From Alphaproteobacteria bacterium (GTDB taxonomy: Bacteria > Myxococcota_A > UBA796 > GCA-2862545): a stretch of 64,000 nt of DNA. Position numbers and translations under genes: made by a program. The stretch is from positions 1 to 64,000 of the forward strand of contig JACKEO010000010.1 in the NCBI GenBank assembly GCA_020632955.1. Direction: 5' to 3'. Shown piece after piece: positions 27,218-38,682 of this stretch; the first letter of the stretch is position 1, and the number at the start of each line of letters is the position of its first letter. The notes beneath the pieces are model-generated. The model made no database searches and was not told the DNA's origin. It saw only the letters and a list, made by a program, of their open reading frames with translations.

Positions 27218-28263
27218 CCCTCGGCCTCGTCCCGGGCGGCGCGGTTGCGGGCGAGCAGCACCGCCCCCTTGCCGGCGAGCGTGCGCTGCGGGGGGCGGGC
27301 GATGGCCAGGGCGCCGGCGGGGACGTCCTCGGTGATCACGGAGCCCGCGGCCACGAGCGCGCCGTCGCCCACGCGCACGGGCGCGACGAGCGAGGTGTTC
27401 GTGCCCACGAAGACGCCGGCGCCCACGTGGGTGCGGTGCTTGCGGGCGCCGTCGTAGTTGCAGGTGATGGTGCCGGCCCCGATGTTGCTGCCCTCCCCCA
27501 CCTCGGCGTCGCCCAGGTAGGCGAGGTGGTTCGCCTTGGCACCCGCGCCGAGCCGGGTGTTCTTGGTCTCCACGAAGTTGCCGATCCGGCTCCCCTCGTC
27601 GAGCACCGTGCCGGGTCGCAGGTGGGCGAACGGCCCCACGCGGGTGCCCGGGCCGATGGTGGCCCCCTCGGCCACGGTGTGCGCGAGCAGCACCGCGTCG
27701 GGCCCCACGTCGGCGTCACGGAGCACGCAGCCGGGGTGGATCACGGCCCCGGCGGCCACCCGGGTGGCGCCGAGCAGCACGGCCCCGTGCCACACCGTGC
27801 ACCCGGGAGCCAGGCTCACCGTGGGCGCGAGCAGCATGCCCTCCCCCACGAGACGCACGCCGTGGGCCACCGCGCCCCGCCGCAGCGCCTCCGCCAGCGC
27901 GCGCTCCACCCGATGGAGGGCCTCCGGCGTGTCGGCCAGCTCGCCCTCCAGCCGCTCCACGCCCGGCGCGCCCTCGGCCCCCACGCGCCGCGCGACCCAC
28001 AGCCGCACGGTCTCGTCGGCGCCCCGCTCGCACACCACGGTCACCACGCCGTCGGCCACGCGCCGCAGGGTGCCCGGGGCGAGCGAGAGCGCCCGTCCGT
28101 CCACCACGAGCGCGCCGTCCACGGGATCGTCGGGTGCCTGGACGACCGCGTGGAGCCCCGCCGCCGCACACACGCGCTGCCAGCGCGCCGCCACGGGCTC
28201 GCCCAGCACCTCCTGCGCCCGCAGCCACGCGGGCACCTGCACCACAGCCACGGTCCGCTGCAC
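27214..28263 (-). CDS. GlmU-like glucosamine-1-phosphate N-acetyltransferase lacking the uridyltransferase site
   Basis: The 349-residue product is about 100 residues shorter than GlmU. From about residue 140 on it is a left-handed beta helix with the GlmU acetyltransferase residues in place: GPFAHLRPG (Arg), NFVETKN (Lys), NHLAYLGD (His and Tyr), NIGAGT and CNYDGARK. The first 125 residues replace the pyrophosphorylase domain and lack its LAAGxGTRM loop. It should acetylate glucosamine-1-phosphate but not make UDP-GlcNAc. GTG start 6 bases after GGAGGT. Overlaps pcrA by 4 bases. Confidence 0.8.
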   Translation of the reverse strand: MQRTVAVVQVPAWLRAQEVLGEPVAARWQRVCAAAGLHAVVQAPDDPVDGALVVDGRALSLAPGTLRRVADGVVTVVCERGADETVRLWVARRVGAEGAPGVERLEGELADTPEALHRVERALAEALRRGAVAHGVRLVGEGMLLAPTVSLAPGCTVWHGAVLLGATRVAAGAVIHPGCVLRDADVGPDAVLLAHTVAEGATIGPGTRVGPFAHLRPGTVLDEGSRIGNFVETKNTRLGAGAKANHLAYLGDAEVGEGSNIGAGTITCNYDGARKHRTHVGAGVFVGTNTSLVAPVRVGDGALVAAGSVITEDVPAGALAIARPPQRTLAGKGAVLLARNRAARDEAEG

Positions 28264-28334
28264 GCCGCACCTCCGGGACGCGCGGCCGTGCTCGCGGACC
28301 GCGTCCTGCGCTAGGGTACGACGGAGGGGTCACC

Positions 28335-28934
28335 GTGACGACCGAAGCCGGCCCGAGCGCCAGCACACGCGAGCGCATCCTCGAGGTCGCCATCCCGCTC
28401 TTCGCGGAGCATGGCTTCGCCGGCACGTCGGTCCGCATGGTGGGGCAGGGCGCGAGCGTGAACGTCGCCACGCTCGCCTACCACTTCGACGACAAGGAGG
28501 GCCTGTACCGCGCGTGCATCGAGCGGCTGTACGAGGACCTGTCCGCCCTCGACGTGCCGCCCCCGGGCCCCGGCGTGGATCCGCTCGCGGACTTCGTGCG
28601 CACCGCCTGGGCCTACGTGCGGTCGCGCCGCACCCACGTGCGGCTGCTGCACCGCCACCTGCTCGATCGCGGCCACCACCACGAGGCCTTCCGCACCCGC
28701 TGGATGACGCCGCTGCTGCACGCCGCCGACCCGCTCTTCGACGGCCTGCGCCCCGACCTCGACGACACGGGGCGCCGCCTCATCCTCTTCACGTCCATGC
28801 ACCTGCTCGTCCGCTTCGTCCTCGACGATCCCGCCGATCTGGCCGACTCCCTGCAGGTGGACCTCGACGACCTGGACGCCACGATGGTGCGCTGGCTCAC
28901 CCACCTCGTGAGGGCGCAGCTCGCCGTGCCGTGA
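28335..28934 (+). CDS. TetR-family transcriptional regulator
   Basis: A 199-residue TetR protein. The DNA-binding helix-turn-helix is TRERILEVAIPLFAEHGFAG with YHFDDKEGLYRACIE at its end. The rest is a helical effector domain with a His/Arg-rich patch (RSRRTHVRLLHRHLLDRGHHH) of the TetR_C type. The start is GTG at 28335, after GGAGGGG, since the open frame upstream overlaps the divergent glmU-like gene. A TAGGGT at 28312-28317 is a likely -10. Divergent from the glmU-pcrA operon, which it may control (inference). Confidence 0.82.
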   Translation: MTTEAGPSASTRERILEVAIPLFAEHGFAGTSVRMVGQGASVNVATLAYHFDDKEGLYRACIERLYEDLSALDVPPPGPGVDPLADFVRTAWAYVRSRRTHVRLLHRHLLDRGHHHEAFRTRWMTPLLHAADPLFDGLRPDLDDTGRRLILFTSMHLLVRFVLDDPADLADSLQVDLDDLDATMVRWLTHLVRAQLAVP

Positions 28935-29243
28935 CCTCGGCGACCCGGCGCGCCCGACATCGCGCAGGCAACGCCCGTGTCACGGCCCGTCCACCACGCT
29001 GCGACCGGCGTTCTCGGCGGTCGCACCGCGCTTGCCGATCCCTCCTCCGGGGTTTAGGAGGCGCCCCGCATCCTGGGCCCTCGGCACCGGGACCACGCAC
29101 GCTCGGTGCGGACCGGGTCCCTGAGCCCGAGGCGAGGCACGGCGGCCCCCCGGCCCACCCGGCGCCCTCGCACCCTTCTCTGCCACTTCGTCCCCGACGC
29201 TTCCGTCTGCGCCGCTCGGCAGGCGCACCTCCCTGGAGCCCCC
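28935..29243 (+). other. 309-base gap: tetR end, fusA promoter and long fusA leader
   Basis: No gene is seen. It holds a perfect 8-base hairpin (29000-29007 with 29018-29025) about 65 bases after the tetR stop, which could end that gene, then a good promoter at 29032-29060. This leaves a leader of roughly 175 bases before the fusA GTG, long enough for leader-based control, though no known riboswitch is recognised. Confidence 0.45.
29032..29060 (+). promoter_or_regulatory. Probable fusA promoter
   Basis: TTGCCG (29032-29037), 17-base spacer, TAGGAG (29055-29060). Same form as the rpmH promoter (TTGCCC-N17-TAGCTG) and the atp promoter. It is 183 bases ahead of the fusA start codon, implying a long leader. 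Confidence 0.45.
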
Positions 29244-31388
<2,145 letters not shown>

Positions 31389-31410
31389 GGCCACGCCGGG
31401 AGCGCGAGGC

Positions 31411-32637
31411 ATGAGCACGGGCGTGGACGCGCTCCAGCAGCTGCTCGACCGGGTCGGCCCGCCGCCTGCGGGCGCGCCGGCCGTCGTGCTCGGCCCCGAG
31501 GGCGTGGGCAAGACGGCGCTGCTGGTCCACGTGGCGCTCGAGGCCCTGCTCTCCGAGCGCCGCGTGCTCCACGTCTCCGTCCAGGACTCGGTGGACCACG
31601 TGCGGGCGCACTACGACGCGCTCCTGCGCGCGGTGCACCGCCTGGAGGGTGCCGCCCACGCCCAGGCCCTCGTGGCCATCGAGCGGCGCCGGCTCGTCCT
31701 GTCCTACGCAGAGCGCGAGCTCGACGTCGACCACCTCGGGGAGCAGGCGGCGATGCTCGCCGACGTCGCGCAGTTCCGCCCCGATCTCGTGGTGGTCGAC
31801 ACGCTGCACGGCGACACGTGGAGCGCCGTGGGCGCGGCCCTCGCCCGCTGGAGCCGCGACACCGACGTGCCGATGTGGGTGGGCGTGTCGGCCGAGGGCA
31901 CGCTCCCGCATGGCGGCGGCACCCCGGCCTTCGTGCTGCGCCTGGTGGCCGCCGAGGTGGGCATGGCCCTGCACCTCGACATGCCCGACCGCACCGAGGT
32001 CCTCCCCTGGGCGCTCGACGCCGCCTCGCTCGTGCTGGGCGGTGCCCAGGCGCTCGAGGAGCCCGAGGCCCGCCTGGAGCCTGCGCGCTGCACGCTCTAC
32101 AGCGGCGGCGCCGCGGGGGCCGAGGCCTGCTTCGGCGAGGCCGCCGCCCGCCACGGCCTGCGCGAGGTGCACTACACCTTCGAGGGTCACCGGCAGGCCC
32201 GCGAGGTGGGGGCCGTCGTGCTCTCGCCGCGGGAGCTCGAGGCCGGCGACGTGAGCCTCGTCTACGTCAGCCGCCGCCTGCACCGCACCTACAACCAGCA
32301 CGGCCTCATCCGGAAGGTGCTGCAGACGCTGTGGCACATGGTCAGCCGGGCCCAGCAGGTCTTCGTGGTGGGCGTGATCCAGGAGGACGGCACGGTGGTG
32401 GGCGGTACCGGTTGGTCCGTCGAGCTCGCCCGCATGTGGAGCAAGGAGCTGTGGGTGTTCGACCAGGATCGGCGTGGCTGGTACCGCTGGTCCGGTATCA
32501 CCTGGGTTTCAGGGCAGCCGAGCATCTCCTCCCTGCAGATCTGCGGCACGGGCACGCGGTACCTCGACGACCACGGTCGGACGGCGATCGACGAGCTGTT
32601 CGCACGCGCCTTCAGCGAGCCTGGCCGGATCCGATGA
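31411..32637 (+). CDS. P-loop ATPase fused to a SLOG-like Rossmann domain, unknown
   Basis: The 408-residue protein has two parts. The N-terminal part (1-215) is RecA/KaiC-like: Walker A GPEGVGKT at 28-35 and Walker B PDLVVVDT near 126-133. The C-terminal part (220-408) has SGGAAGAE at 231-238 and GGTGWSVELA at 331-340 followed by LWVFDQDRRGWYRW, the kind of glycine-rich motifs seen in SLOG (LOG/DprA-related) domains that bind nucleotide ligands. It starts 22 bases after fusA. The SLOG call is from memory of motifs. Sensing a nucleotide and hydrolysing ATP is inference. Confidence 0.55.
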   Translation: MSTGVDALQQLLDRVGPPPAGAPAVVLGPEGVGKTALLVHVALEALLSERRVLHVSVQDSVDHVRAHYDALLRAVHRLEGAAHAQALVAIERRRLVLSYAERELDVDHLGEQAAMLADVAQFRPDLVVVDTLHGDTWSAVGAALARWSRDTDVPMWVGVSAEGTLPHGGGTPAFVLRLVAAEVGMALHLDMPDRTEVLPWALDAASLVLGGAQALEEPEARLEPARCTLYSGGAAGAEACFGEAAARHGLREVHYTFEGHRQAREVGAVVLSPRELEAGDVSLVYVSRRLHRTYNQHGLIRKVLQTLWHMVSRAQQVFVVGVIQEDGTVVGGTGWSVELARMWSKELWVFDQDRRGWYRWSGITWVSGQPSISSLQICGTGTRYLDDHGRTAIDELFARAFSEPGRIR

Positions 32638-32741
32638 CGAGGAACGACCGTCCTCCCTGCACGACGCCTGAGCGATGTGCGGGGGAACGGGCTACGATCC
32701 CATCGTCCTGATTCGACGTCCCCTCTCTCCGAGACCGTGCC

Positions 32742-33182
<441 letters not shown>

Positions 33183-33203
33183 CGGTCTGGGGTCCCGCTC
33201 CGC

Positions 33204-34844
33204 ATGCGCCTCACCGGCCTGCCTCTCGTCGCCCTGCGCCACGGCCTCCGCCTGCCGGCGGTGCGCGCCCTGGCATGGCGGCTCGGTCGGCGCGATCTCG
33301 GCGTGGACCTGCTCGCGGAGCTGCCGGCCTCGGCGCGCTCCCGCGTGGGCGACGGCCCCGCACCCCTCGCCGGCGCACCACCTCGGGGGTGGACCCACGA
33401 CGACCTGCCGCCCCGGCCTGCACGTGCCGGCGCCGCCGCCCTGCAGCGGGCCTTCTCGGACGGGAGCACCTCGCCCACCGAGGTCCTGGAGGATCTGCTG
33501 GGCGCCCTCGGGCGGGGTGAGCTCGGGGAGGCGCGCCACAGCCCCTGGGTGAGCCTCGACGTGGAGGGGGCGCGGCGGGCCGCCGCAGCGGCAGGCGAGC
33601 GGCTGCGCGCCCACCGCCCGCTGGGTCCCCTCGACGGGGTGTGCGTGCCGATCAAGGACCACCTCGACGTCGCCGGCCTGCCCACCCACGGGGGCACCGC
33701 CCACCGCCGCCACCGCGCCACCACCGATGCCTTCGTCGTGGACCGCCTCCGCCGCGGCGGCGCCGTGCTGCTGGGCACCACCCACGCCACCGAGTGGGGA
33801 CTCAACGCCCTCGGCACGAACGCGCACGCCTGCTTCCCCGGCAACGTCCACGACGGGAACCGGGCCCCGGGGGGGTCCTCCACGGGCTCGGGCGTCGCGG
33901 TGGCGCTGGGGCACGCCCCGGTCGCGCTCGGCTCGGACGGCGGCGGCTCCCTCCGGGTCCCCGCCGCCCTGCAGGGCATCTACGCGCTCAAGCCCACCTT
34001 CCAGCGCCTGGGTCGCAGCGGCGACACCTGGGCCCGCGGCAGCCTGGGCCACCTGGGTCCGCTCGGCGCCACGGTGGGCGACCTCGTGGCGCTGCTGGCC
34101 GTCACCGCCGCGCGGGATCCCGACGATCCCGCCACGTGGCTCGCGCCCGACGGCCACGACCCGCGGCCCTGGTGGGACGCCCTGCGGCGCGGGGTGCGCG
34201 GCGCGCGCCTCGGCGTGGTGGCCTCGGCCTGGGCCGACGCCGACGGCCCGGTCGCAGCGGCCTGCGAGGAGGGCCTGCGCGCGCTGGAGTCCGCGGGGGC
34301 ACGCCTCGTCGACGTCACGCTCCCCCACGAGTCCGTCGCCCCGGCCGTGGGCGCGCTGCTCATCGTCAGCGAGGCCTGCGCGAACCTCTCGGACGACCGG
34401 TCACGCCACGCGCGCGCCTACGGCGACGAGATCACCGTCACCCTGGCAGCGATGTCGGGCCTGTCGGCAGAGGAGCTGCTGGGCGCGGCGCGCGTGCGCA
34501 CCCGCCTGCGCGAGACCACGGCCCAGCTGTTCCGCACGCAGGTCGACCTCCTCGCGATGCCCACCACGGCCTCGGTGGCACCCCCGATCCCGCGGCGGCG
34601 ACCGGCCGATCTGCTCGACCCCGCCGCCACCGCCGCCCTGGTGCGCTTCACCTTCCTCGCGAACCTCACGGGCCTGCCGGCCGGCACGGCGCCGGTGGGG
34701 CGCGTGGGCGGGCTGCCGGTGGGGCTCCAGCTCGTGGGCGACGCGTGGGACGAGGCGAGCGTGATCGCCGGTCTCGCGGCCCTGGAGCGCAGCGGCGTCG
34801 GCCTGATGCCGCCGCCGCGCGGCCACCGTCACGCGCTGGCCTGA
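33204..34844 (+). CDS. Amidase signature family enzyme
   Basis: A 546-residue amidase. The Ser-cisSer-Lys triad is visible: Lys151 in VCVPIKDH, the cis-Ser in GGSSTGSG (225/226) and nucleophile Ser249 in GSDGGGSLRVPA. The usual hydrophobic C-terminal motif LTGLPAGTAPVG is present. It hydrolyses an amide; GatA, acylamidase and fatty-acid amide hydrolase relatives exist, and an isolated gene without gatB/gatC argues against GatA. The N-terminal 70 residues are an Arg-rich extension. Its last 16 bases overlap the convergent methyltransferase-like gene. Confidence 0.85.
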   Translation: MRLTGLPLVALRHGLRLPAVRALAWRLGRRDLGVDLLAELPASARSRVGDGPAPLAGAPPRGWTHDDLPPRPARAGAAALQRAFSDGSTSPTEVLEDLLGALGRGELGEARHSPWVSLDVEGARRAAAAAGERLRAHRPLGPLDGVCVPIKDHLDVAGLPTHGGTAHRRHRATTDAFVVDRLRRGGAVLLGTTHATEWGLNALGTNAHACFPGNVHDGNRAPGGSSTGSGVAVALGHAPVALGSDGGGSLRVPAALQGIYALKPTFQRLGRSGDTWARGSLGHLGPLGATVGDLVALLAVTAARDPDDPATWLAPDGHDPRPWWDALRRGVRGARLGVVASAWADADGPVAAACEEGLRALESAGARLVDVTLPHESVAPAVGALLIVSEACANLSDDRSRHARAYGDEITVTLAAMSGLSAEELLGAARVRTRLRETTAQLFRTQVDLLAMPTTASVAPPIPRRRPADLLDPAATAALVRFTFLANLTGLPAGTAPVGRVGGLPVGLQLVGDAWDEASVIAGLAALERSGVGLMPPPRGHRHALA

Positions 34845-35629
34845 ACCTGGGCGGGTGCCATGGGCGGCGTGCCCACGAGGTAGGTGATGGGGATGGGCAG
34901 CCAGGGCGCGCGGAGCGAGCCCGCCTCCCACTGCCAGCCCACGCCCCCCGCCTCGGCCGCCAGCGCCTCGAGCTCGGCCACCGTGTAGGTGCGGAGGCAG
35001 CTCACGATGCCGTCGAAGAGCACCACGAGCGGGATCGCGGGGATCACGTACGTCCAGAACAGGCGCGCCCACGAGAAGGGCCGCACGAAGGGCGTCAGCA
35101 GGAAGGCCAGCGCCGGCAGGCCCGTCATCAGGAAGAGCAGCCAGGGGGTGCGCCCCGAGCACTCGAAGACCGCGATGCCCTGCCCCTTCGCCACGGCGTC
35201 GGCGAGCACCGCACGCGCCTGGTGGGGCTCGAACTGGTGGAAGGCGTTGAACATGGTGCGGAAGCCACCCACCTCGGCGGGCACGTCCACGGCGTCGACC
35301 GAGGTGGGGCGGTAGGCCAGGCCCTCACGCCCCGAGCCCTGCACCCGACGCAGCGCGCTCGCGCTCGGGAACTTGTCGGTGAGCAGCACCTGCACGTCGG
35401 ACGCGCCGAGCTGACGACTGAGCCGGAGCCAGGGCCCCCCGCCGCCCGCACAGAGGTCCACCACCCGGGAGGCACCGGTGCGCTCCAGGGCGCGCTGCAC
35501 GAGCGGCACGGCCTGCCCGAACATGTCGAGCGACCGCATCCCCAGCTGCAGGAAGTCGGTGAGCCCGTCGCGCAGCACGCGCGGGCACCAGGTCTGTTCG
35601 TGGATCTCGACGAGGTGGACCCGCCTCAC
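34829..35629 (-). CDS. SAM methyltransferase-like protein with a membrane segment
   Basis: The 266-residue product has a class I methyltransferase motif I, RVVDLCAGGGGPWLRL, and VLLTDKFPS as motif II. Around 165-205 there are two hydrophobic stretches (LLFLMTGLPALAFLL and YVIPAIPLVVLF), unusual for a methyltransferase and suggesting membrane association. I place the start at GTG 35629, 5 bases after GGAG; a longer frame to 35680 lacks a ribosome site. Substrate unknown; neighbours on the other strand are the DprE-like pair, so a lipid or cell-surface substrate is possible. Confidence 0.6.
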   Translation of the reverse strand: MRRVHLVEIHEQTWCPRVLRDGLTDFLQLGMRSLDMFGQAVPLVQRALERTGASRVVDLCAGGGGPWLRLSRQLGASDVQVLLTDKFPSASALRRVQGSGREGLAYRPTSVDAVDVPAEVGGFRTMFNAFHQFEPHQARAVLADAVAKGQGIAVFECSGRTPWLLFLMTGLPALAFLLTPFVRPFSWARLFWTYVIPAIPLVVLFDGIVSCLRTYTVAELEALAAEAGGVGWQWEAGSLRAPWLPIPITYLVGTPPMAPAQVQASA

Positions 35630-35778
35630 GTCCGCTCCTCGGAAGCGCGCGACGTAGCCCCCCGAGGACCCCCGGTGCAAGGCGGACCTCCCGACGATGC
35701 GGGGAAGCTCGCACCGGCCTCCTGCCCGCGGGTCGCCCGGAGCGGCGATCGGCGGGACGATGGGCTAGAACGCCCGGC

Positions 35779-37131
35779 ATGAACCGCGTCGCACCGCGCA
35801 TCCTCGGTCCTCATGAGCGCCTCGCCGGCTGGGGGGGTCAGTCCGTCCCCGGCAGGGAATGCGTGGGCACCGATCTGGAGTCCCTCACCCGGCAGGCCAC
35901 CCTGTCGCGAGGGCTCGGGCGTTCCTACGGCGACGCCAGCCTGCCCGCCCAGGGCGTGGCCGAGGTGGTGGGCACCCGCCTCGCCGACCGCATGCTCGCC
36001 TTCGACGAGCAGACGGGCGTGCTCCGCGCCCAGGCCGGCCTCAGCCTGCACGACCTCGCCCGCACCTTCCTGCCCCGCGGCTGGTTCAGCCCGGTGTCTC
36101 CGGGCACCTGGTACGTCACCCTCGGCGGCATGGTCGCCAGCGACATCCACGGCAAGAACCACCACGTCGCGGGCACCATCGGCCGCCACGTCCGCGCGCT
36201 GCGCATGCGCGTGGCCAGCGGCGAGGTGCTCGAGGTCACGCGGTCCAGCCACCCCGACCTCTTCGCCGCCACGCTCGGGGGCATGGGCCTCACCGGCCAC
36301 ATCCTCGAGGTGGAGCTGCAGCTGCAGAAGCTCAGCTCCCCGTGGATCTGGCGCGAGTCCATCCAGTGCCCCAGCTTCGACGAGCTCCTCGAGGGGGTCG
36401 CCCAGAGCGCGGAGGCCTGGCCGCAGACGGTGGCGTGGATCGACACGCTCGCCACCGGCAAGCACCTCGGCAAGGGCGTGCTCATGCGCGGTCGGTGGGC
36501 GCGTCCCGAGGAGGCCCCCGCCCGTCAACCGCGCCGGGGTCTGCAGCCCACGGTGCCCTTCCTGGCGCCCTCGTGGGCCATCAACGACCTCACGGTCCGG
36601 GCCATCAACTTCGCCTACTACCACAAGCAGATCGTGCCCTTCGTCGAGGGCCCGGTCACGCCGCACTCCTGGTTCACCCCGCTCGACAGCATCAAGCACT
36701 GGAGCCGCGCCTACGGTCGCCGCGGCTTCACCCAGCACCAGGCGGTCATCCCGCGCGAGGCCGGGCTCGGGAAGGTGCGCGAGTACTGCGAGCTCATCGC
36801 GAAGCGCGGCGGCACGGGCCTGCTCTGCGTCCTCAAGGACTGCGGTCCCGAGGGCGAGGGCCTGCTGTCCTTCCCGAAGCCCGGCATCTCGGTCCCCATC
36901 GACCTGCCCGTGAAGCCCGGCCTGCAGGACTTCATCGACGAGCTCAACCGCTTCGTGCTCGACGTGGGCGGGCGCATCTACCTGACGAAGGACGGCTTCA
37001 CCCGACGGGAGCACTTCGAGGCGATGGAGGCCGACCGCCTCCCCCGCTTCCGCGAGGTGCGCCGCACGTGGGATCCCGACCTCAAGCTGCGCTCGGCGAT
37101 GTCCCAGCGCCTCCTCGGAGACCCTGGATGA
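35779..37131 (+). CDS. FAD-linked oxidase, DprE1-like
   Basis: A 450-residue PCMH-type FAD oxidoreductase resembling DprE1, which oxidises decaprenyl-phosphoryl ribose. SRGLGRSYGDASLP and PVSPGTWYVTLGGMVASDIHGKNHH bind FAD; YLTKDG near the end matches the DprE1 C-terminal motif. The residue equal to Cys387 of M. tuberculosis DprE1, target of benzothiazinones, appears to be Pro in LSFPKPGISVPIDLP. Its stop overlaps the start of a DprE2-like reductase, so the two-step epimerase pair is complete. TAGAAC lies only 7 bases before the ATG. Confidence 0.8.
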   Translation: MNRVAPRILGPHERLAGWGGQSVPGRECVGTDLESLTRQATLSRGLGRSYGDASLPAQGVAEVVGTRLADRMLAFDEQTGVLRAQAGLSLHDLARTFLPRGWFSPVSPGTWYVTLGGMVASDIHGKNHHVAGTIGRHVRALRMRVASGEVLEVTRSSHPDLFAATLGGMGLTGHILEVELQLQKLSSPWIWRESIQCPSFDELLEGVAQSAEAWPQTVAWIDTLATGKHLGKGVLMRGRWARPEEAPARQPRRGLQPTVPFLAPSWAINDLTVRAINFAYYHKQIVPFVEGPVTPHSWFTPLDSIKHWSRAYGRRGFTQHQAVIPREAGLGKVREYCELIAKRGGTGLLCVLKDCGPEGEGLLSFPKPGISVPIDLPVKPGLQDFIDELNRFVLDVGGRIYLTKDGFTRREHFEAMEADRLPRFREVRRTWDPDLKLRSAMSQRLLGDPG

Positions 37132-37862
37132 GAGTCGCCGTCCTCGGCGCCACCCGCGGCATGGGCCGCGAGGTGGCGCGCCGTCTCGCCACGCGAGGCG
37201 ACAGCCTCGTGCTGCTCGGTCGCACCCCGGCCGCCCTCGACGAGCTCGCCACGGATCTGCAGGTCCGTGGCGCGCGCAAGGTCTCCACGGTCCCCCTCGA
37301 CCTGGCCGACCCCACCAGCTTCGCGCCGGCCCTCGACGCCGCCAAGGCCTTCCTGACGCGGATCGACGCCGTGGTCATCACCGCCGGGGCCTTCGGCACC
37401 CAGGAGCAGCTCGAGGACGACGTGGAGCTGTGCCACCGCGTCCTCGATCTCGACTTCACGAAGACCATCCTGCTCTGCGAGGAGGTGCGCAAGCGCCTGC
37501 TGGCCGACGGCGGGGGGCAGCTCGTGGTCTTCAGCTCCGTGGCCGGCGACCGGGGCCGCAAGACCGTGGGCCTGTACGGCGCCACCAAGGCGGGGCTGTC
37601 GCACTACCTCGACGCCCTCGACCATCGCTACCGGTCGGCCGGCCTGGTCACCACCTGCGTGAAGCCCGGCTTCGTGCGCACCGAGATGACCGCGGGCCTC
37701 AAGGAGCCGCCCTTCGCCGCCGACCCCGACGAGGTGGCCGAGGTGGTGGTGGCTGCGATCGACCGCCAGAGCCCCCAGGTCTACGCCCCGGGCATCTGGC
37801 GCCTCGTGATGCTCGTGATCCGCCACCTGCCCCGCTTCGTGATGCGCCGCGTGGGCTTCTGA
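37128..37862 (+). CDS. Short-chain dehydrogenase, DprE2-like
   Basis: A 244-residue SDR with GATRGMGREVA at the N-terminus (cofactor glycine motif), DxAD-type PLDLAD, catalytic Ser in VVFSSVAG and YGATK (Tyr and Lys). The C-terminus has a hydrophobic/basic stretch (VMLVIRHLPRFVMRRVGF) that may bring it to the membrane, as in DprE2. It would reduce the keto product of the DprE1-like enzyme encoded just upstream (ATGA overlap), completing a 2'-epimerisation of a polyprenyl-linked pentose (inference). Confidence 0.8.
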   Translation: MRVAVLGATRGMGREVARRLATRGDSLVLLGRTPAALDELATDLQVRGARKVSTVPLDLADPTSFAPALDAAKAFLTRIDAVVITAGAFGTQEQLEDDVELCHRVLDLDFTKTILLCEEVRKRLLADGGGQLVVFSSVAGDRGRKTVGLYGATKAGLSHYLDALDHRYRSAGLVTTCVKPGFVRTEMTAGLKEPPFAADPDEVAEVVVAAIDRQSPQVYAPGIWRLVMLVIRHLPRFVMRRVGF

Positions 37863-37865
37863 CCC

Positions 37866-38618
37866 TCAGCGCCCGCGCGCGATCGCCAGCTCGTAGGTCA
37901 CGGCCACCCGCATCGACGTGCCCTCGCCCACGGCGCGGAGCCGCTCCCAGAACGCCGTGAGGTAGCCCTCGCGGTCTCCGGTGGACCGGGCGTAGGCGTT
38001 CACGAACGACACCGTGGACAGGAAGCCGCAGAGCCGGTCGAGGTCGGTGTCGACCTCCACGGTGATCTCCCGCTCGTCGACCACCTCGAGGGCCTCGTGC
38101 GCCTCCACCGCGCGCCGGGTCCAGTCGCGTCCCCGGAGGCGTGGGTGGCGGAAGCGATCCCACCGGGTGCGCAGCTCCTCCTGCACCACCTCCTGCACGC
38201 GGCCCTGGAGCTCGGGGACGAGGGGCCGCCAGGCCGCCACCACGCCGTCGGGCGCCAGCCACCCGCGGGCGTTCCCCAGCACCGCGTCGGCGTCCATCCA
38301 GTGCAGGGCGTTCGCGAACACCACGAGATCCACGCTCTCCCGGACGAAGTGGGCCTCCTCAGCGCGCTGCACGCGCACCTCCACGCTGGAGGGGAGCGGC
38401 TGCTCCTCCACCATCGCCGGGTCGCCGTCCACGGCCACCACCTGCGCGAACCGCGCGCACAGGTCGCGGGTGGCCAGCCCGGTGCCCGCGCCCAGATCCA
38501 CGGCGAGCTCCGCACGGCCGGAGCGCCACGCGTCCACCCGCGCCCAGAGCGCCGCCGGGTAGGGCGTGCGCCAGCGGACGTAGGCTCGGGGGACGGGATC
38601 GACGGCATGCGCGGGCAT
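37866..38618 (-). CDS. Class I SAM-dependent methyltransferase
   Basis: A 250-residue methyltransferase: LAVDLGAGTGLATRDLC is motif I, VVAVDGDPAMVEEQ motif II, and DLVVFANALHWMDADAVLGNARGWLAPDG the methyltransf_11-type motif with HWMD. Cytoplasmic with no membrane segment. The start MPAHAVDP at 38618 aligns with the family; an in-frame Met at 38654 is upstream. Substrate unknown. Convergent with the DprE2-like gene, 3 bases between stops. Confidence 0.8.
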   Translation of the reverse strand: MPAHAVDPVPRAYVRWRTPYPAALWARVDAWRSGRAELAVDLGAGTGLATRDLCARFAQVVAVDGDPAMVEEQPLPSSVEVRVQRAEEAHFVRESVDLVVFANALHWMDADAVLGNARGWLAPDGVVAAWRPLVPELQGRVQEVVQEELRTRWDRFRHPRLRGRDWTRRAVEAHEALEVVDEREITVEVDTDLDRLCGFLSTVSFVNAYARSTGDREGYLTAFWERLRAVGEGTSMRVAVTYELAIARGR

Positions 38619-38682
38619 GCGCCGACCATCCTCCCGAGCGGCCGGTCCGCGCAAGCGGGGACTTCGAACAGCGCTCTCGGCG

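Noticed and set aside
31411..32637. RadA or KaiC as identity of the P-loop protein
   Set aside because: No RadA zinc finger, KNRFG or Lon-like domain and no second KaiC domain; the C-terminal half is of a different fold.
33204..34844. Amidase as GatA of the tRNA amidotransferase
   Set aside because: No gatB or gatC nearby, a long Arg-rich N-terminal extension, and general amidase features only.
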